Shown here in pieces: positions 1 through 5,533 of a DNA stretch of 6,695 nt. Under the pieces are notes generated by a model that saw nothing but the letters and a program-made list of their open reading frames with translations, was not told where the DNA came from and searched no databases. The translations under genes and the position numbers were made by a program. Location: positions 1-6,695 of the forward strand of contig CADCQZ010000409.1 in NCBI GenBank assembly GCA_902803675.1, given 5' to 3'. The DNA comes from an uncultured Eubacteriales bacterium. Lineage in GTDB: Bacteria; Bacillota_A; Clostridia; Christensenellales; Aristaeellaceae. How positions within the stretch are numbered: the stretch's first letter is position 1; each line of letters opens with the position of its first letter.

Positions 1-24
1 ATAAACCATGAAAGGAGAAAAAGC

Positions 25-882
25 ATGCAGCCTGATGATATCGTGATCAAAAATGAGAGCCTGACCGTGACCGTCAGCCCCCTGGGGGCCGAGATGCGGT
101 CGGTGACCGACGCCCGGGGCACCGAGCGCCTGTGGAACGGGGATCCCGCCTACTGGACCGGCCGGGCGCCCGTCCTGTTCCCCTATGCCGGCGGGCTTAA
201 GGAAGACCGGTACGAGCTGGACGGAAAGGTGTATGAAAACTGCCCCAAGCACGGCTTTGCCAAGGTGAGCCGGTTCACCGTGGAAAAGGCGGACGATACC
301 TCCGCGGTATTCCTGCTGACCGAAAAGACAGAGTTCTACCCCTTCGATTACGCGTTTAGGGTCTCCTACGCCCTTGAAGGCAGCAGCATCCGCGTTTCCT
401 ACAGCTGCACCGATACCGGCACCGCGCCCCTTTACTATTCCGTGGGCTGCCACGAGGCCTACGCCGCGCCGGGCGGCATCGAGCACTACCGCCTCGTGTT
501 TCCCGAGGACGAAAGCTTTATGCATTCCGTGCTGCGGGGATCCCAGATCACAAAAGATCTCGTCCCCATGGCGCCGGACGGAAAAGTGCTGCCCCTTAAA
601 GAAGAGCAGTTCACCATCGACGCCATGGTGTTCCTCTCCCTCAGGTCCCGGTCCGTGCGCCTTGAAAACGACCTGAACGACGACCGGGTGGAGATCTCCT
701 ATCCCGGCCACCCCTATCTGCTGGTGTGGAAAAAGCCCCAGGCCCCCTATGTGTGCGTGGAACCCTGGGTGAATCCCCCGTCCTATACCACGGATCCGAT
801 CGACCTGAAGGCCAAGCTCGGCATCCAGCGCCTTGAGCCCGGGGAAACGCGGGTCCACGAGCACGTGATCCGGTTCTCCTGA
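25..882 (+). CDS. Aldose 1-epimerase family protein (LacX-like mutarotase)
   Basis: The 285-residue product resembles the LacX-like branch of the aldose 1-epimerase (galactose mutarotase) family, cytosolic beta-sandwich enzymes that interconvert alpha and beta anomers of aldoses. Family landmarks are visible: K-H-G-F-A (H76), S-V-G-C-H-E-A-Y (H143, where relatives usually read V-G-G-H-P-A-F), the I-D-A-M-V-F segment (D200) and C-V-E-P-W (E246). By analogy the two histidines and the glutamate form the sugar-binding and acid/base set. The length is normal for the family. The ATG at 25 is supported by AGGAG at 13-17, seven bases upstream; an ATG at 8 lacks such a site. The gene converges with the TerD-domain gene and is followed by a hairpin. 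Its natural sugar cannot be read from the sequence. The upstream side is cut off by the window, so its promoter and any sugar-operon partners are unknown. Confidence 0.88.
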   Translation: MQPDDIVIKNESLTVTVSPLGAEMRSVTDARGTERLWNGDPAYWTGRAPVLFPYAGGLKEDRYELDGKVYENCPKHGFAKVSRFTVEKADDTSAVFLLTEKTEFYPFDYAFRVSYALEGSSIRVSYSCTDTGTAPLYYSVGCHEAYAAPGGIEHYRLVFPEDESFMHSVLRGSQITKDLVPMAPDGKVLPLKEEQFTIDAMVFLSLRSRSVRLENDLNDDRVEISYPGHPYLLVWKKPQAPYVCVEPWVNPPSYTTDPIDLKAKLGIQRLEPGETRVHEHVIRFS

Positions 883-905
883 TACATCAAAAAAGACCGA
901 TCCGC

Positions 906-936
906 AAAAGACGGCCCCGTCATCCGGGGCCGTCTT
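906..936. terminator. Hairpin terminator between convergent genes
   Basis: A perfect 11-bp stem (908-918 with 926-936) closes a 7-base loop. It begins 26 bases after the epimerase stop and ends 30 bases after the stop of the minus-strand gene. Read on the minus strand, the stem runs straight into UUUU, and a second T-run follows at 885-891, so it fits an intrinsic terminator best for the TerD-domain gene. On the plus strand the tail is poorer (CATTTGG), but it may still work in both directions. Confidence 0.75.
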
Positions 937-965
937 CATTTGGATGGCTGTTCCGACCGTTTCTG

Positions 966-3320
966 TCACTTATTCATCATGGCCAGCACTTTGTCAAGAT
1001 CACAGCTGCGGATCAGGGTCTGCTCCGGCCGGACAGGGCCTTCAAAATGATCCGCCACGATGAGATCCGCCTGTGCAGGATCATCCGCGAGCTGCGATGC
1101 CATGCCGGCAAAGAGATCCCTCATGTTGATCAGGGATGACAGGGAGAAATAGTGCCGCATGATGCCGATATCCGAGGTGCCGGCCACCGACCTGTCGGAG
1201 TCAAGGTCCAGGTTCAGCCAGATCATTTCCCTTTCCTCCAAGTCCAGCGCGAACAGATGGGAAAAGGTGCTCTTCCCCGAGATCCTGAATGCCGTACTGA
1301 CTGTCCTGGGCTCAAAGATCCCGCCGCTGTCATCCTCCTCGCGGATCATGAAGCCCGCCTTGCAAAGCACTTCCGAAAAAACGACATCGTCCGTATAGAC
1401 ATTGTCGGTAAAAACGATGTAGCGGACGGAAGGATACTTTTCCCTGAACTCGGGGATACGGATGTCAAAGAATTCGGATCCGCCGTCATAGCCGGAGGTC
1501 TCATCCCCGGAAAAAGTGATCGCCTCCGACTGCATGCCGCTCATGGACCGCCAGGAAAACTCGATCTGGTCTTCCCCCTCCTCCTCCAGGCCGAAGCAGG
1601 CCAGATCGATGTCATCCACTTTTTCCCAGTAGGTGAAGCAGCGCACTTTATGCCCCTCCGGGACAGGGATCCGGGAGCCTCTCGGCAGAACTCCCGGGCC
1701 TGAGGCACCGGCGGATCCCTGCATCGGCAGCGTGATGCGCTCCATCCCTTTTTCGATATATACCCTTCCGATCTTCCTGTCCGCCAGTTTTTTTCCGATA
1801 CATTCCCGCAGCTGCTGTTTCACAAAGGGCCCGAAAAGAACGGCTGAGCTTTTTCGCCTGGCCGCTTCCGCCCGAGTTTCCTCGTGCGTCCTGAGCAGCC
1901 GGTGCTGAACGAACCGGAAGGTACGCTCTCCCGAATACGCTGTTTCGTAATGCAGCAGCAGCTGATACAGCATGATAAGACTGATATCCGATAAATGCCG
2001 GACGACCGCATCCACATCCGCCCGGCTGCCGGCGCGGGACAAAAGATAGTCCATATGGCGGGCCACTGCACCGCTGCCCTTGTCATGGGCCAGCGTTTTG
2101 GCCGCACCGGCAATATCCCCGCGGGCCACAGCTTCCTCAAACCGCGCGTAAGCAGACCGGTTTTTTCCCCGGGTGCGCATGGCCATCACGAAGGAACTTG
2201 CTCTTTCATTCTTCGGTTCATAGTGGATATGATGCAAAAGGCCGCACCAGGCGCGTTTTTTCTCATAGCAGTCCGATATATCCGTTTCTTCCTGCTCAAA
2301 AAAATAATCGATGACAGCGCTGATCAGCTTGCGGTCCCTGTTCCTCAGGTCCAGGTGGCGGATATCTTTTTCGTAACGGATCATGGCCGGAAAAACCGCT
2401 TCCTCGAGCACCGGCTCTTCAGGCTCGGCCGGCGGGGGCGGGACCGGCTCTTCCTTCCGCGGAAACAAAAGATCCCAGATCGTTTTTTTCTTTTCAGCCG
2501 CGTCTTTCTTTCTCGCTTCGTAAAGGGCCGTCTCGTCCTGCCAGGCCTTCAAAGCGGCCCGGTACGCTGCCTTCTTTTGATTGTTGCGCCTCTCGGCAGC
2601 GATGTACTGTGCCATCCGGCGGTCATGATCCCGGTTTTCCTTCATGTTTTTAAAGCCCAGGCCGCGGCTGTAATTGATCTCATCCGCCATTCTGATCACA
2701 TCGGGCAGCTTCAGGAAGCGGGCAAAGGAAATGTCCCGGGTGCCGTCGATCAGGCGGATGGCGGTGTCCTTGCTCCGGCAGACGGTGATCTTTTCGGGAC
2801 AGGCACGGGCATAGGTCACCACCATGTCCTCCTGATCCCCGTTCAGCGGCCGGGTGGAAGACAAAAGATCCTGTACGGCATCCGCGATGAGCCGCATCGC
2901 TTCCTCGGCTTCGATAATGATGAAATCCTTGGGCTCCGTCTTTTCCCGAAAGGCCAAACGCTCAAATTCCTTTTCGAACAGGGAATGCCCGGGCTGCGAA
3001 AAATCACCGAGGCCGTACGTGATCGCGTAGTGGATCAGCTGATCCATCAGTAACTGATCTTCCGTCAGTTCCAGAACACTGTTCGGGAATCCGCGGTAAA
3101 AAGGCTGAGGCACCTCCTGCCCGATGACATGTACGGCAAGCTCCACCATGGCCCAGGTGGCCAGATGGGGATCTTTTGTGATCCGGATGCCGAAAACATC
3201 CGCCAGCGTGAACAGCGCCCGGACGCAGTCCCGCCTGTTTTCACCCGTATCATTCACCAGGATGCCCTTGTTGAACAGATAATGTTTGTACTCGGCAGCC
3301 AGCCGTTTTCCCGCGGCCAT
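966..3320 (-). CDS. Large protein with C-terminal TerD-like domain
   Basis: From the preferred start the product has 784 residues. About 545-700 reads as a TerD-like domain: L-P-R-G-S (545-549), G-H-K-V-R-C-F-T-Y-W (556-565), D-D-I-D-L (569-573), S-G-D-E-T-S-G (604-610) and A-G-F-M (655-658). In TerD proteins the acidic D-x-D and S-G-D...E positions bind calcium; the matching residues here are D570/D572, D606 and E616. Residues 226-309 form a highly charged, Lys/Arg/Glu-rich and then Pro-rich linker; the N-terminal ~225 and middle ~240 residues look alpha-helical. From memory, the whole layout, including L-P-R-G-S, resembles the MXAN_6230/SCO0854 family, but the cysteines are scattered with no CxxC pair, so no RING-type zinc finger is present. 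Start choice: the ATG at 3320 has AAGGGGG eight bases upstream, whereas the in-frame ATG at 3392 (808 residues) has no ribosome-binding site. No signal peptide or membrane segment is seen. TerD relatives act in tellurite, metal, DNA-damage or phage stress; the role here is unknown. Confidence 0.8.
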   Translation of the reverse strand: MAAGKRLAAEYKHYLFNKGILVNDTGENRRDCVRALFTLADVFGIRITKDPHLATWAMVELAVHVIGQEVPQPFYRGFPNSVLELTEDQLLMDQLIHYAITYGLGDFSQPGHSLFEKEFERLAFREKTEPKDFIIIEAEEAMRLIADAVQDLLSSTRPLNGDQEDMVVTYARACPEKITVCRSKDTAIRLIDGTRDISFARFLKLPDVIRMADEINYSRGLGFKNMKENRDHDRRMAQYIAAERRNNQKKAAYRAALKAWQDETALYEARKKDAAEKKKTIWDLLFPRKEEPVPPPPAEPEEPVLEEAVFPAMIRYEKDIRHLDLRNRDRKLISAVIDYFFEQEETDISDCYEKKRAWCGLLHHIHYEPKNERASSFVMAMRTRGKNRSAYARFEEAVARGDIAGAAKTLAHDKGSGAVARHMDYLLSRAGSRADVDAVVRHLSDISLIMLYQLLLHYETAYSGERTFRFVQHRLLRTHEETRAEAARRKSSAVLFGPFVKQQLRECIGKKLADRKIGRVYIEKGMERITLPMQGSAGASGPGVLPRGSRIPVPEGHKVRCFTYWEKVDDIDLACFGLEEEGEDQIEFSWRSMSGMQSEAITFSGDETSGYDGGSEFFDIRIPEFREKYPSVRYIVFTDNVYTDDVVFSEVLCKAGFMIREEDDSGGIFEPRTVSTAFRISGKSTFSHLFALDLEEREMIWLNLDLDSDRSVAGTSDIGIMRHYFSLSSLINMRDLFAGMASQLADDPAQADLIVADHFEGPVRPEQTLIRSCDLDKVLAMMNK

Positions 3321-3328
3321 TTTGAGGA

Positions 3329-3335
3329 CCCCCTT
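3329..3335 (-). promoter_or_regulatory. Ribosome-binding site deciding the TerD-gene start
   Basis: The minus strand reads AAGGGGG here, eight bases before the ATG at 3320. No comparable site precedes the upstream in-frame ATG at 3392, so translation more probably starts at 3320. Confidence 0.6.
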
Positions 3336-3472
3336 ATACAAAACAGATCCTATGTCCTTGCGGTCCGGGATATGCCCCCCGGCGAAAGCCATGGATCTGT
3401 CTGATGCGTATTGCGGGACTGTTCATTGAGTGATGAATGGATGGAAATAAGCCCCGCTAGCTGCAGAAACAG

Positions 3473-3500
3473 CTTATCACATCCATGTATCCGGTGTCAA
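3473..3500 (-). promoter_or_regulatory. Promoter of the TerD-domain gene
   Basis: The minus strand carries a perfect -35 TTGACA (3500-3495), a 16-base spacer and a -10 GATAAG (3478-3473) preceded by TG plus one base, an extended -10. Transcription would start near 3466, giving a leader of about 145 bases to the ATG at 3320. The inverted repeat AGCTG-N6-CAGCT (3459-3463 and 3470-3474) touches the -10 and covers the predicted start point, so it could be an operator. No sigma factor other than the housekeeping one is implied. Confidence 0.55.
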
Positions 3501-3510
3501 CAATGACCAT

Positions 3511-3648
3511 TCATTCCTTCGGCGCGCATTTCATCAAAGCCTCCGCCGACCGTGCGGAGATCTTTTTCAGCTCCTCCTCCGGCGTCTCCCGGCTCAAAGT
3601 CACGATCGTGCCGTCATCCGTTTCCACGGTGACGCCGGGAAATGCCGT
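3511..3648 (-). pseudogene. Orphan 45-codon open frame, possible gene remnant
   Basis: On the minus strand, an open frame with G/C-rich third codon positions runs from just after a TGA (3651-3649) to a TGA at 3513-3511. Its product would read F-P-G-V-T-V-E-T-D-D-G-T-I-V near the start and end in a charged helix-like stretch and C-A-P-K-E. It has no ATG; the only early start is a GTG at 3627, without a ribosome-binding site. An ATG at 3652 lies in the neighbouring frame, and removing one base after its third codon would join it to this frame (M-N-G-F-P-G-V...). It may be a frameshifted remnant, a very small gene with a weak start, or chance. The protein family is not recognised. Confidence 0.3.
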
Positions 3649-3660
3649 TCATGATCGATG

Positions 3661-3705
3661 CAAATGAAAAAACCCACTGCCGTAAGCAGTGGATTTTTTC
3701 ATTTG
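3661..3705 (-). terminator. rplS intrinsic terminator
   Basis: Two 20-base arms (3661-3680 and 3686-3705) surround a 5-base loop. They are complementary except for one position, which is a G-U wobble in the minus-strand RNA but a C-A mismatch in the plus-strand RNA, so the structure fits minus-strand transcription. The core CCACTGC/GCAGTGG stem is followed by GTTTTTTC. It begins one base after the rplS stop codon. Confidence 0.92.
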
Positions 3706-3706
3706 A

Positions 3707-4057
3707 TCAGTGCTTTCCAGCCTCACGGATCTTGGCCGCTTTGCCCTGACGTTCACGCAGGTAGTAAAGCTTGGCCCTGCGCACCTTGCCGCGACGGATC
3801 ACCTGGATGGAATCCACCCGGGGGCTGTGCAGCGGGAACGTGCGCTCGACGCCGACGCCGTAAGAAACGCGGCGAACCGTAAAGGTTTCCCGATTGGAGC
3901 CGTTACGCTTGGCGATAACGGTGCCTTCAAATGCCTGAAGGCGCTCACGGCTGCCTTCAACGACTTTCACCTGTACACGTACAGTGTCACCGACGTTGAA
4001 TTCAGGCAGATCGGAACGGAGCTGCGCCTGCTCGATAGAGCGGATGATTTCGCTCAT
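3707..4057 (-). CDS. rplS: 50S ribosomal protein L19
   Basis: The 116-residue product is a full-length bacterial L19, a large-subunit protein near the interface with the 30S subunit. Characteristic stretches are F-N-V-G-D-T-V-R-V (about 20-28), [10 protein letters not shown] (about 40-49), [17 protein letters not shown] (about 59-75), the H-S-P motif (about 77-79) and R-R-A-K-L-Y-Y-L-R near the C-terminus. AGGAGG at 4066-4071 lies eight bases before the ATG. In many Bacillota rplS ends an rpsP-rimM-trmD operon; here it has its own promoter and an immediate terminator, and the upstream neighbour thrH points away, so it is a single-gene unit. Confidence 0.98.
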   Translation of the reverse strand: MSEIIRSIEQAQLRSDLPEFNVGDTVRVQVKVVEGSRERLQAFEGTVIAKRNGSNRETFTVRRVSYGVGVERTFPLHSPRVDSIQVIRRGKVRRAKLYYLRERQGKAAKIREAGKH

Positions 4058-4088
4058 GGGAGTGTCCTCCTTTCCTCATAGACGTTCA

Positions 4089-4103
4089 TGCACCTGATGT
4101 GCA
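4089..4103 (-). promoter_or_regulatory. Small hairpin in the rplS leader
   Basis: TGCAC-N5-GTGCA forms a 5-bp stem inside the predicted leader of about 67 bases, next to the 9-base palindrome GCGGACCGC (4104-4112). Several ribosomal protein mRNAs carry autoregulatory leader structures, but this one does not match a leader that I can name, and the stem is short. Confidence 0.25.
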
Positions 4104-4130
4104 GCGGACCGCCCGTTTGACACAGCGAAT

Positions 4131-4159
4131 ATAATAACACATTTTTTATTGACTTGCAA
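4131..4159 (-). promoter_or_regulatory. rplS promoter
   Basis: On the minus strand, TTGCAA (4159-4154), a 17-base spacer rich in A and T, and TATTAT (4136-4131) form a good housekeeping promoter. Transcription would start near 4124, giving a leader of about 67 bases. The -35 box overlaps the thrH -35 box by one base. Confidence 0.7.
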
Positions 4160-4177
4160 TCGCTTTTTTTGTACCAT
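4149..4177 (+). promoter_or_regulatory. thrH promoter
   Basis: On the plus strand, TTGACT (4149-4154), a 17-base spacer and TACCAT (4172-4177) form a moderate promoter. The transcript would start near 4184, about 28 bases before the thrH ATG. The -10 box is weaker than that of the divergent rplS promoter. Confidence 0.5.
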
Positions 4178-4211
4178 GACGGTGATCTTGACTGAAAGGG
4201 GATTTTAAAGC

Positions 4212-4814
4212 ATGAACATCGTGTGCCTGGATATGGGAGGAGTACTGGTTCCGGAGATCTGGATCGCGTTTTCCGAGGCGACGGGGATCCCCGCCCTGAG
4301 GCGGACCACCCGGGACGAGCCCGATTACGATAAGCTGATGCATTTCCGGATGGATATCCTGCGGGAGCGGGGCCTGGGCCTCAGAGAGATCCAGGCGACC
4401 ATCGCCGGGATCGATCCCCTGCCGGGCGCGAAGGAGTTCCTGGACAGCCTGAGGGAACGCGTCCAGGTGATCATCCTGAGCGATACCTTCGAGCAGTTCG
4501 CCATGCCCCTGATGAAGAAGCTGGGCTACCCCACCCTGATGTGCAACACCCTCACCGTTGGATCCGACGGCATGATCACCGGCTACGTGATGCGCACGCA
4601 CAAGTCCAAGCTCACCACGGTCAGGGCCCTGCAGTCCATCGGGTATGACACCATCGCCGCCGGGGACAGCTTCAACGACCTGGACATGATCCGCGCCTCC
4701 AAGGCCGGCTTCCTCTTCCGCTCCACGGAAGCCATCCAAAAAGACAACCCCCAGATCCCCGCTTATGAAAGCTTTGAGGACCTGAGGGCCGCGATATTCG
4801 CCGCGCTGGATTAA
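4212..4814 (+). CDS. thrH: ThrH-type HAD phosphatase / homoserine phosphotransferase
   Basis: The 200-residue product resembles Pseudomonas ThrH along its length: shared stretches include V-L-V-P-E-I-W-I-A-F (11-20), T-T-R-D-x-P-D-Y-D (32-40), V-I-L-S-D-T-F and A-A-G-D-S-x-N-D. ThrH is a cytosolic HAD-superfamily enzyme that dephosphorylates phosphoserine and can pass the phosphate to homoserine, linking serine and threonine synthesis. HAD motifs: I, D-M-G-G-V-L with nucleophile D7; II, S90-D-T; III, a lysine near 131-133; IV, G-D-S-F-N-D (151-156) for magnesium. The odd point is G9: the residue two after the nucleophile is normally an acid (Glu in ThrH as I recall it, Asp in SerB). AAAGGGG at 4195-4201 is ten bases before the ATG. 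The stop overlaps that of the convergent P-loop gene. Family assignment is firm; activity is uncertain. Confidence 0.88.
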   Translation: MNIVCLDMGGVLVPEIWIAFSEATGIPALRRTTRDEPDYDKLMHFRMDILRERGLGLREIQATIAGIDPLPGAKEFLDSLRERVQVIILSDTFEQFAMPLMKKLGYPTLMCNTLTVGSDGMITGYVMRTHKSKLTTVRALQSIGYDTIAAGDSFNDLDMIRASKAGFLFRSTEAIQKDNPQIPAYESFEDLRAAIFAALD

Positions 4815-5320
4815 CTCAGAAGGCTCTGCGCGGCCTCCGTCAGCTGCCGGACGGCGGTCTGGAAATCCTTTGTGTTCTCGACGGTCGCGTCCGCCGCTTC
4901 CCTGAACACATTGTGGACCCGGTGATAGGCCTGGATGACCTGGTCGTATTCCTCGTTGGACGGGTCGCCGCGGCTCGCCAGGGACTTGAGCAGCAGGTTC
5001 AGCGGCCGGTGGATATAAATGATCACCCCATGGTTGCGCATGATACTGATGTTGAGCTTGTCATCACCGATGGTCTGCGTGGTGGCCACCACATGGGCCG
5101 GCCTGCCCACCAGATCCGCCAGGATGCCCGTTTCCGCCGTGGCGACGAAAGCATCCCCCAGGGCTGCCCGGGCACTTTCGGCCGATGCCTGGCCCAGGAG
5201 ACGGCAGATGGTCTGCTCGGTATCGCAAAAAGGCAGGCCCAGAGCCTGAGCCAGCTTTTGCCCCATACTGCTTTTACCGGTACCGTTCATACCGACCAGG
5301 AAGATGTGTGCGTTCAGCAA
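4811..5320 (-). CDS. Shikimate-kinase-like P-loop kinase, divergent
   Basis: From the TTG at 5320 the product has 169 residues, a usual shikimate kinase length. It opens with a beta strand and Walker A G-M-N-G-T-G-K-S (10-17), followed by L-G-L-P-F-C-D-T-E (27-35), which matches the kinase's L-P-F-x-D-T-D segment. The substrate side is altered: the family's F-R-x-x-E reads F-V-A-T-A-E (about 58-63), the Gly-Gly-Gly after V-I-A-T reads T-Q-T (81-83), and R-x-P-L-Y reads V-H-N-V-F (about 134-138). It is therefore likely a small-molecule kinase of the shikimate kinase fold with another substrate, or an inactive relative. An in-frame ATG at 5434 would add 38 hydrophobic residues, but that stretch is AT-rich and looks like promoter. 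No aro gene is nearby. Confidence 0.75.
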   Translation of the reverse strand: MLNAHIFLVGMNGTGKSSMGQKLAQALGLPFCDTEQTICRLLGQASAESARAALGDAFVATAETGILADLVGRPAHVVATTQTIGDDKLNISIMRNHGVIIYIHRPLNLLLKSLASRGDPSNEEYDQVIQAYHRVHNVFREAADATVENTKDFQTAVRQLTEAAQSLLS

Positions 5321-5328
5321 TGGCTCAG

Positions 5329-5335
5329 CCCCTTT
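5329..5335 (-). promoter_or_regulatory. Ribosome-binding site supporting a TTG start
   Basis: The minus strand reads AAAGGGG eight bases before a TTG at 5320, much like the sites used by the TerD gene and thrH in this window. The upstream ATG at 5434 has only GAAGGG with a short four-base gap, and the ATG at 5377 has none. Confidence 0.5.
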
Positions 5336-5392
5336 GGGAGAAGTGAAAGATATGATCGCGGCCGTGGAAAGGAACATGCCCAATGTGGTAAT

Positions 5393-5421
5393 AATATACC
5401 ATATAACAACAATTAAAGCAA
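5393..5421 (-). promoter_or_regulatory. Promoter of the P-loop kinase gene
   Basis: On the minus strand, TTGCTT (5421-5416), a 17-base spacer and TATATT (5398-5393), preceded by TGG, form an extended -10 promoter. Its strong AT content contrasts with the GC-rich surroundings. Transcription would start near 5386, about 65 bases before the TTG start. Confidence 0.5.
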
Positions 5422-5462
5422 GCAAAACCGGCATTTAGCCCTTCTTTTGCCTGTTTTTCATG

Positions 5463-5487
5463 AAAAAAGGCCGCCGGAATGGCGGCC
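5463..5487 (-). terminator. Intrinsic terminator after the esterase gene
   Basis: On the minus strand, GGCCGCC-N5-GGCGGCC is followed directly by TTTTTT, a textbook intrinsic terminator 35 bases beyond the esterase stop. It separates the cysS-esterase unit from the P-loop kinase gene. Confidence 0.9.
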
Positions 5488-5508
5488 GCGCGCGGTATTT
5501 GACTTTTT

Positions 5509-5533
5509 GCGGGACGTTTTTTCAGCGTCCCGC
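5509..5533. other. Hairpin overlapping the esterase stop codon
   Basis: GCGGGACG and CGTCCCGC form an 8-bp stem around a 9-base loop that includes the esterase stop codon. On the minus strand it is followed by AAAAAG, so it is not an intrinsic terminator for the esterase mRNA; on the plus strand a GGTTTTTG tail follows, but no plus-strand gene lies just upstream. Confidence 0.4.

Noticed and set aside
1152..1703. A 183-codon plus-strand frame opposite the TerD-like domain
   Set aside because: It mirrors the codons of the TerD-like domain on the other strand and has no independent support.
1995..3053. A 352-codon plus-strand open frame opposite the TerD-domain gene
   Set aside because: It is fully antisense to a gene with a recognisable domain and a better codon pattern, has no clear ribosome-binding site, and its product is low-complexity and resembles no family.
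3321..3392. 24-residue N-terminal extension of the TerD-domain protein from the ATG at 3392
   Set aside because: No ribosome-binding site precedes that ATG, while the ATG at 3320 has one; it remains possible and is noted as the alternative start.
3485..3667. A 60-codon plus-strand frame between the TerD gene and rplS
   Set aside because: It has no ribosome-binding site and its codon pattern is poorer than that of the minus-strand open frame on the same stretch.
4146..4739. A 197-codon minus-strand frame opposite thrH
   Set aside because: The thrH reading has all the family motifs; the antisense product is rich in Gly, His and Gln with no recognisable domain.
4913..5416. A 167-codon plus-strand frame opposite the P-loop kinase
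   Set aside because: It is antisense to the Walker A gene and covers its promoter; no start signal or family likeness.
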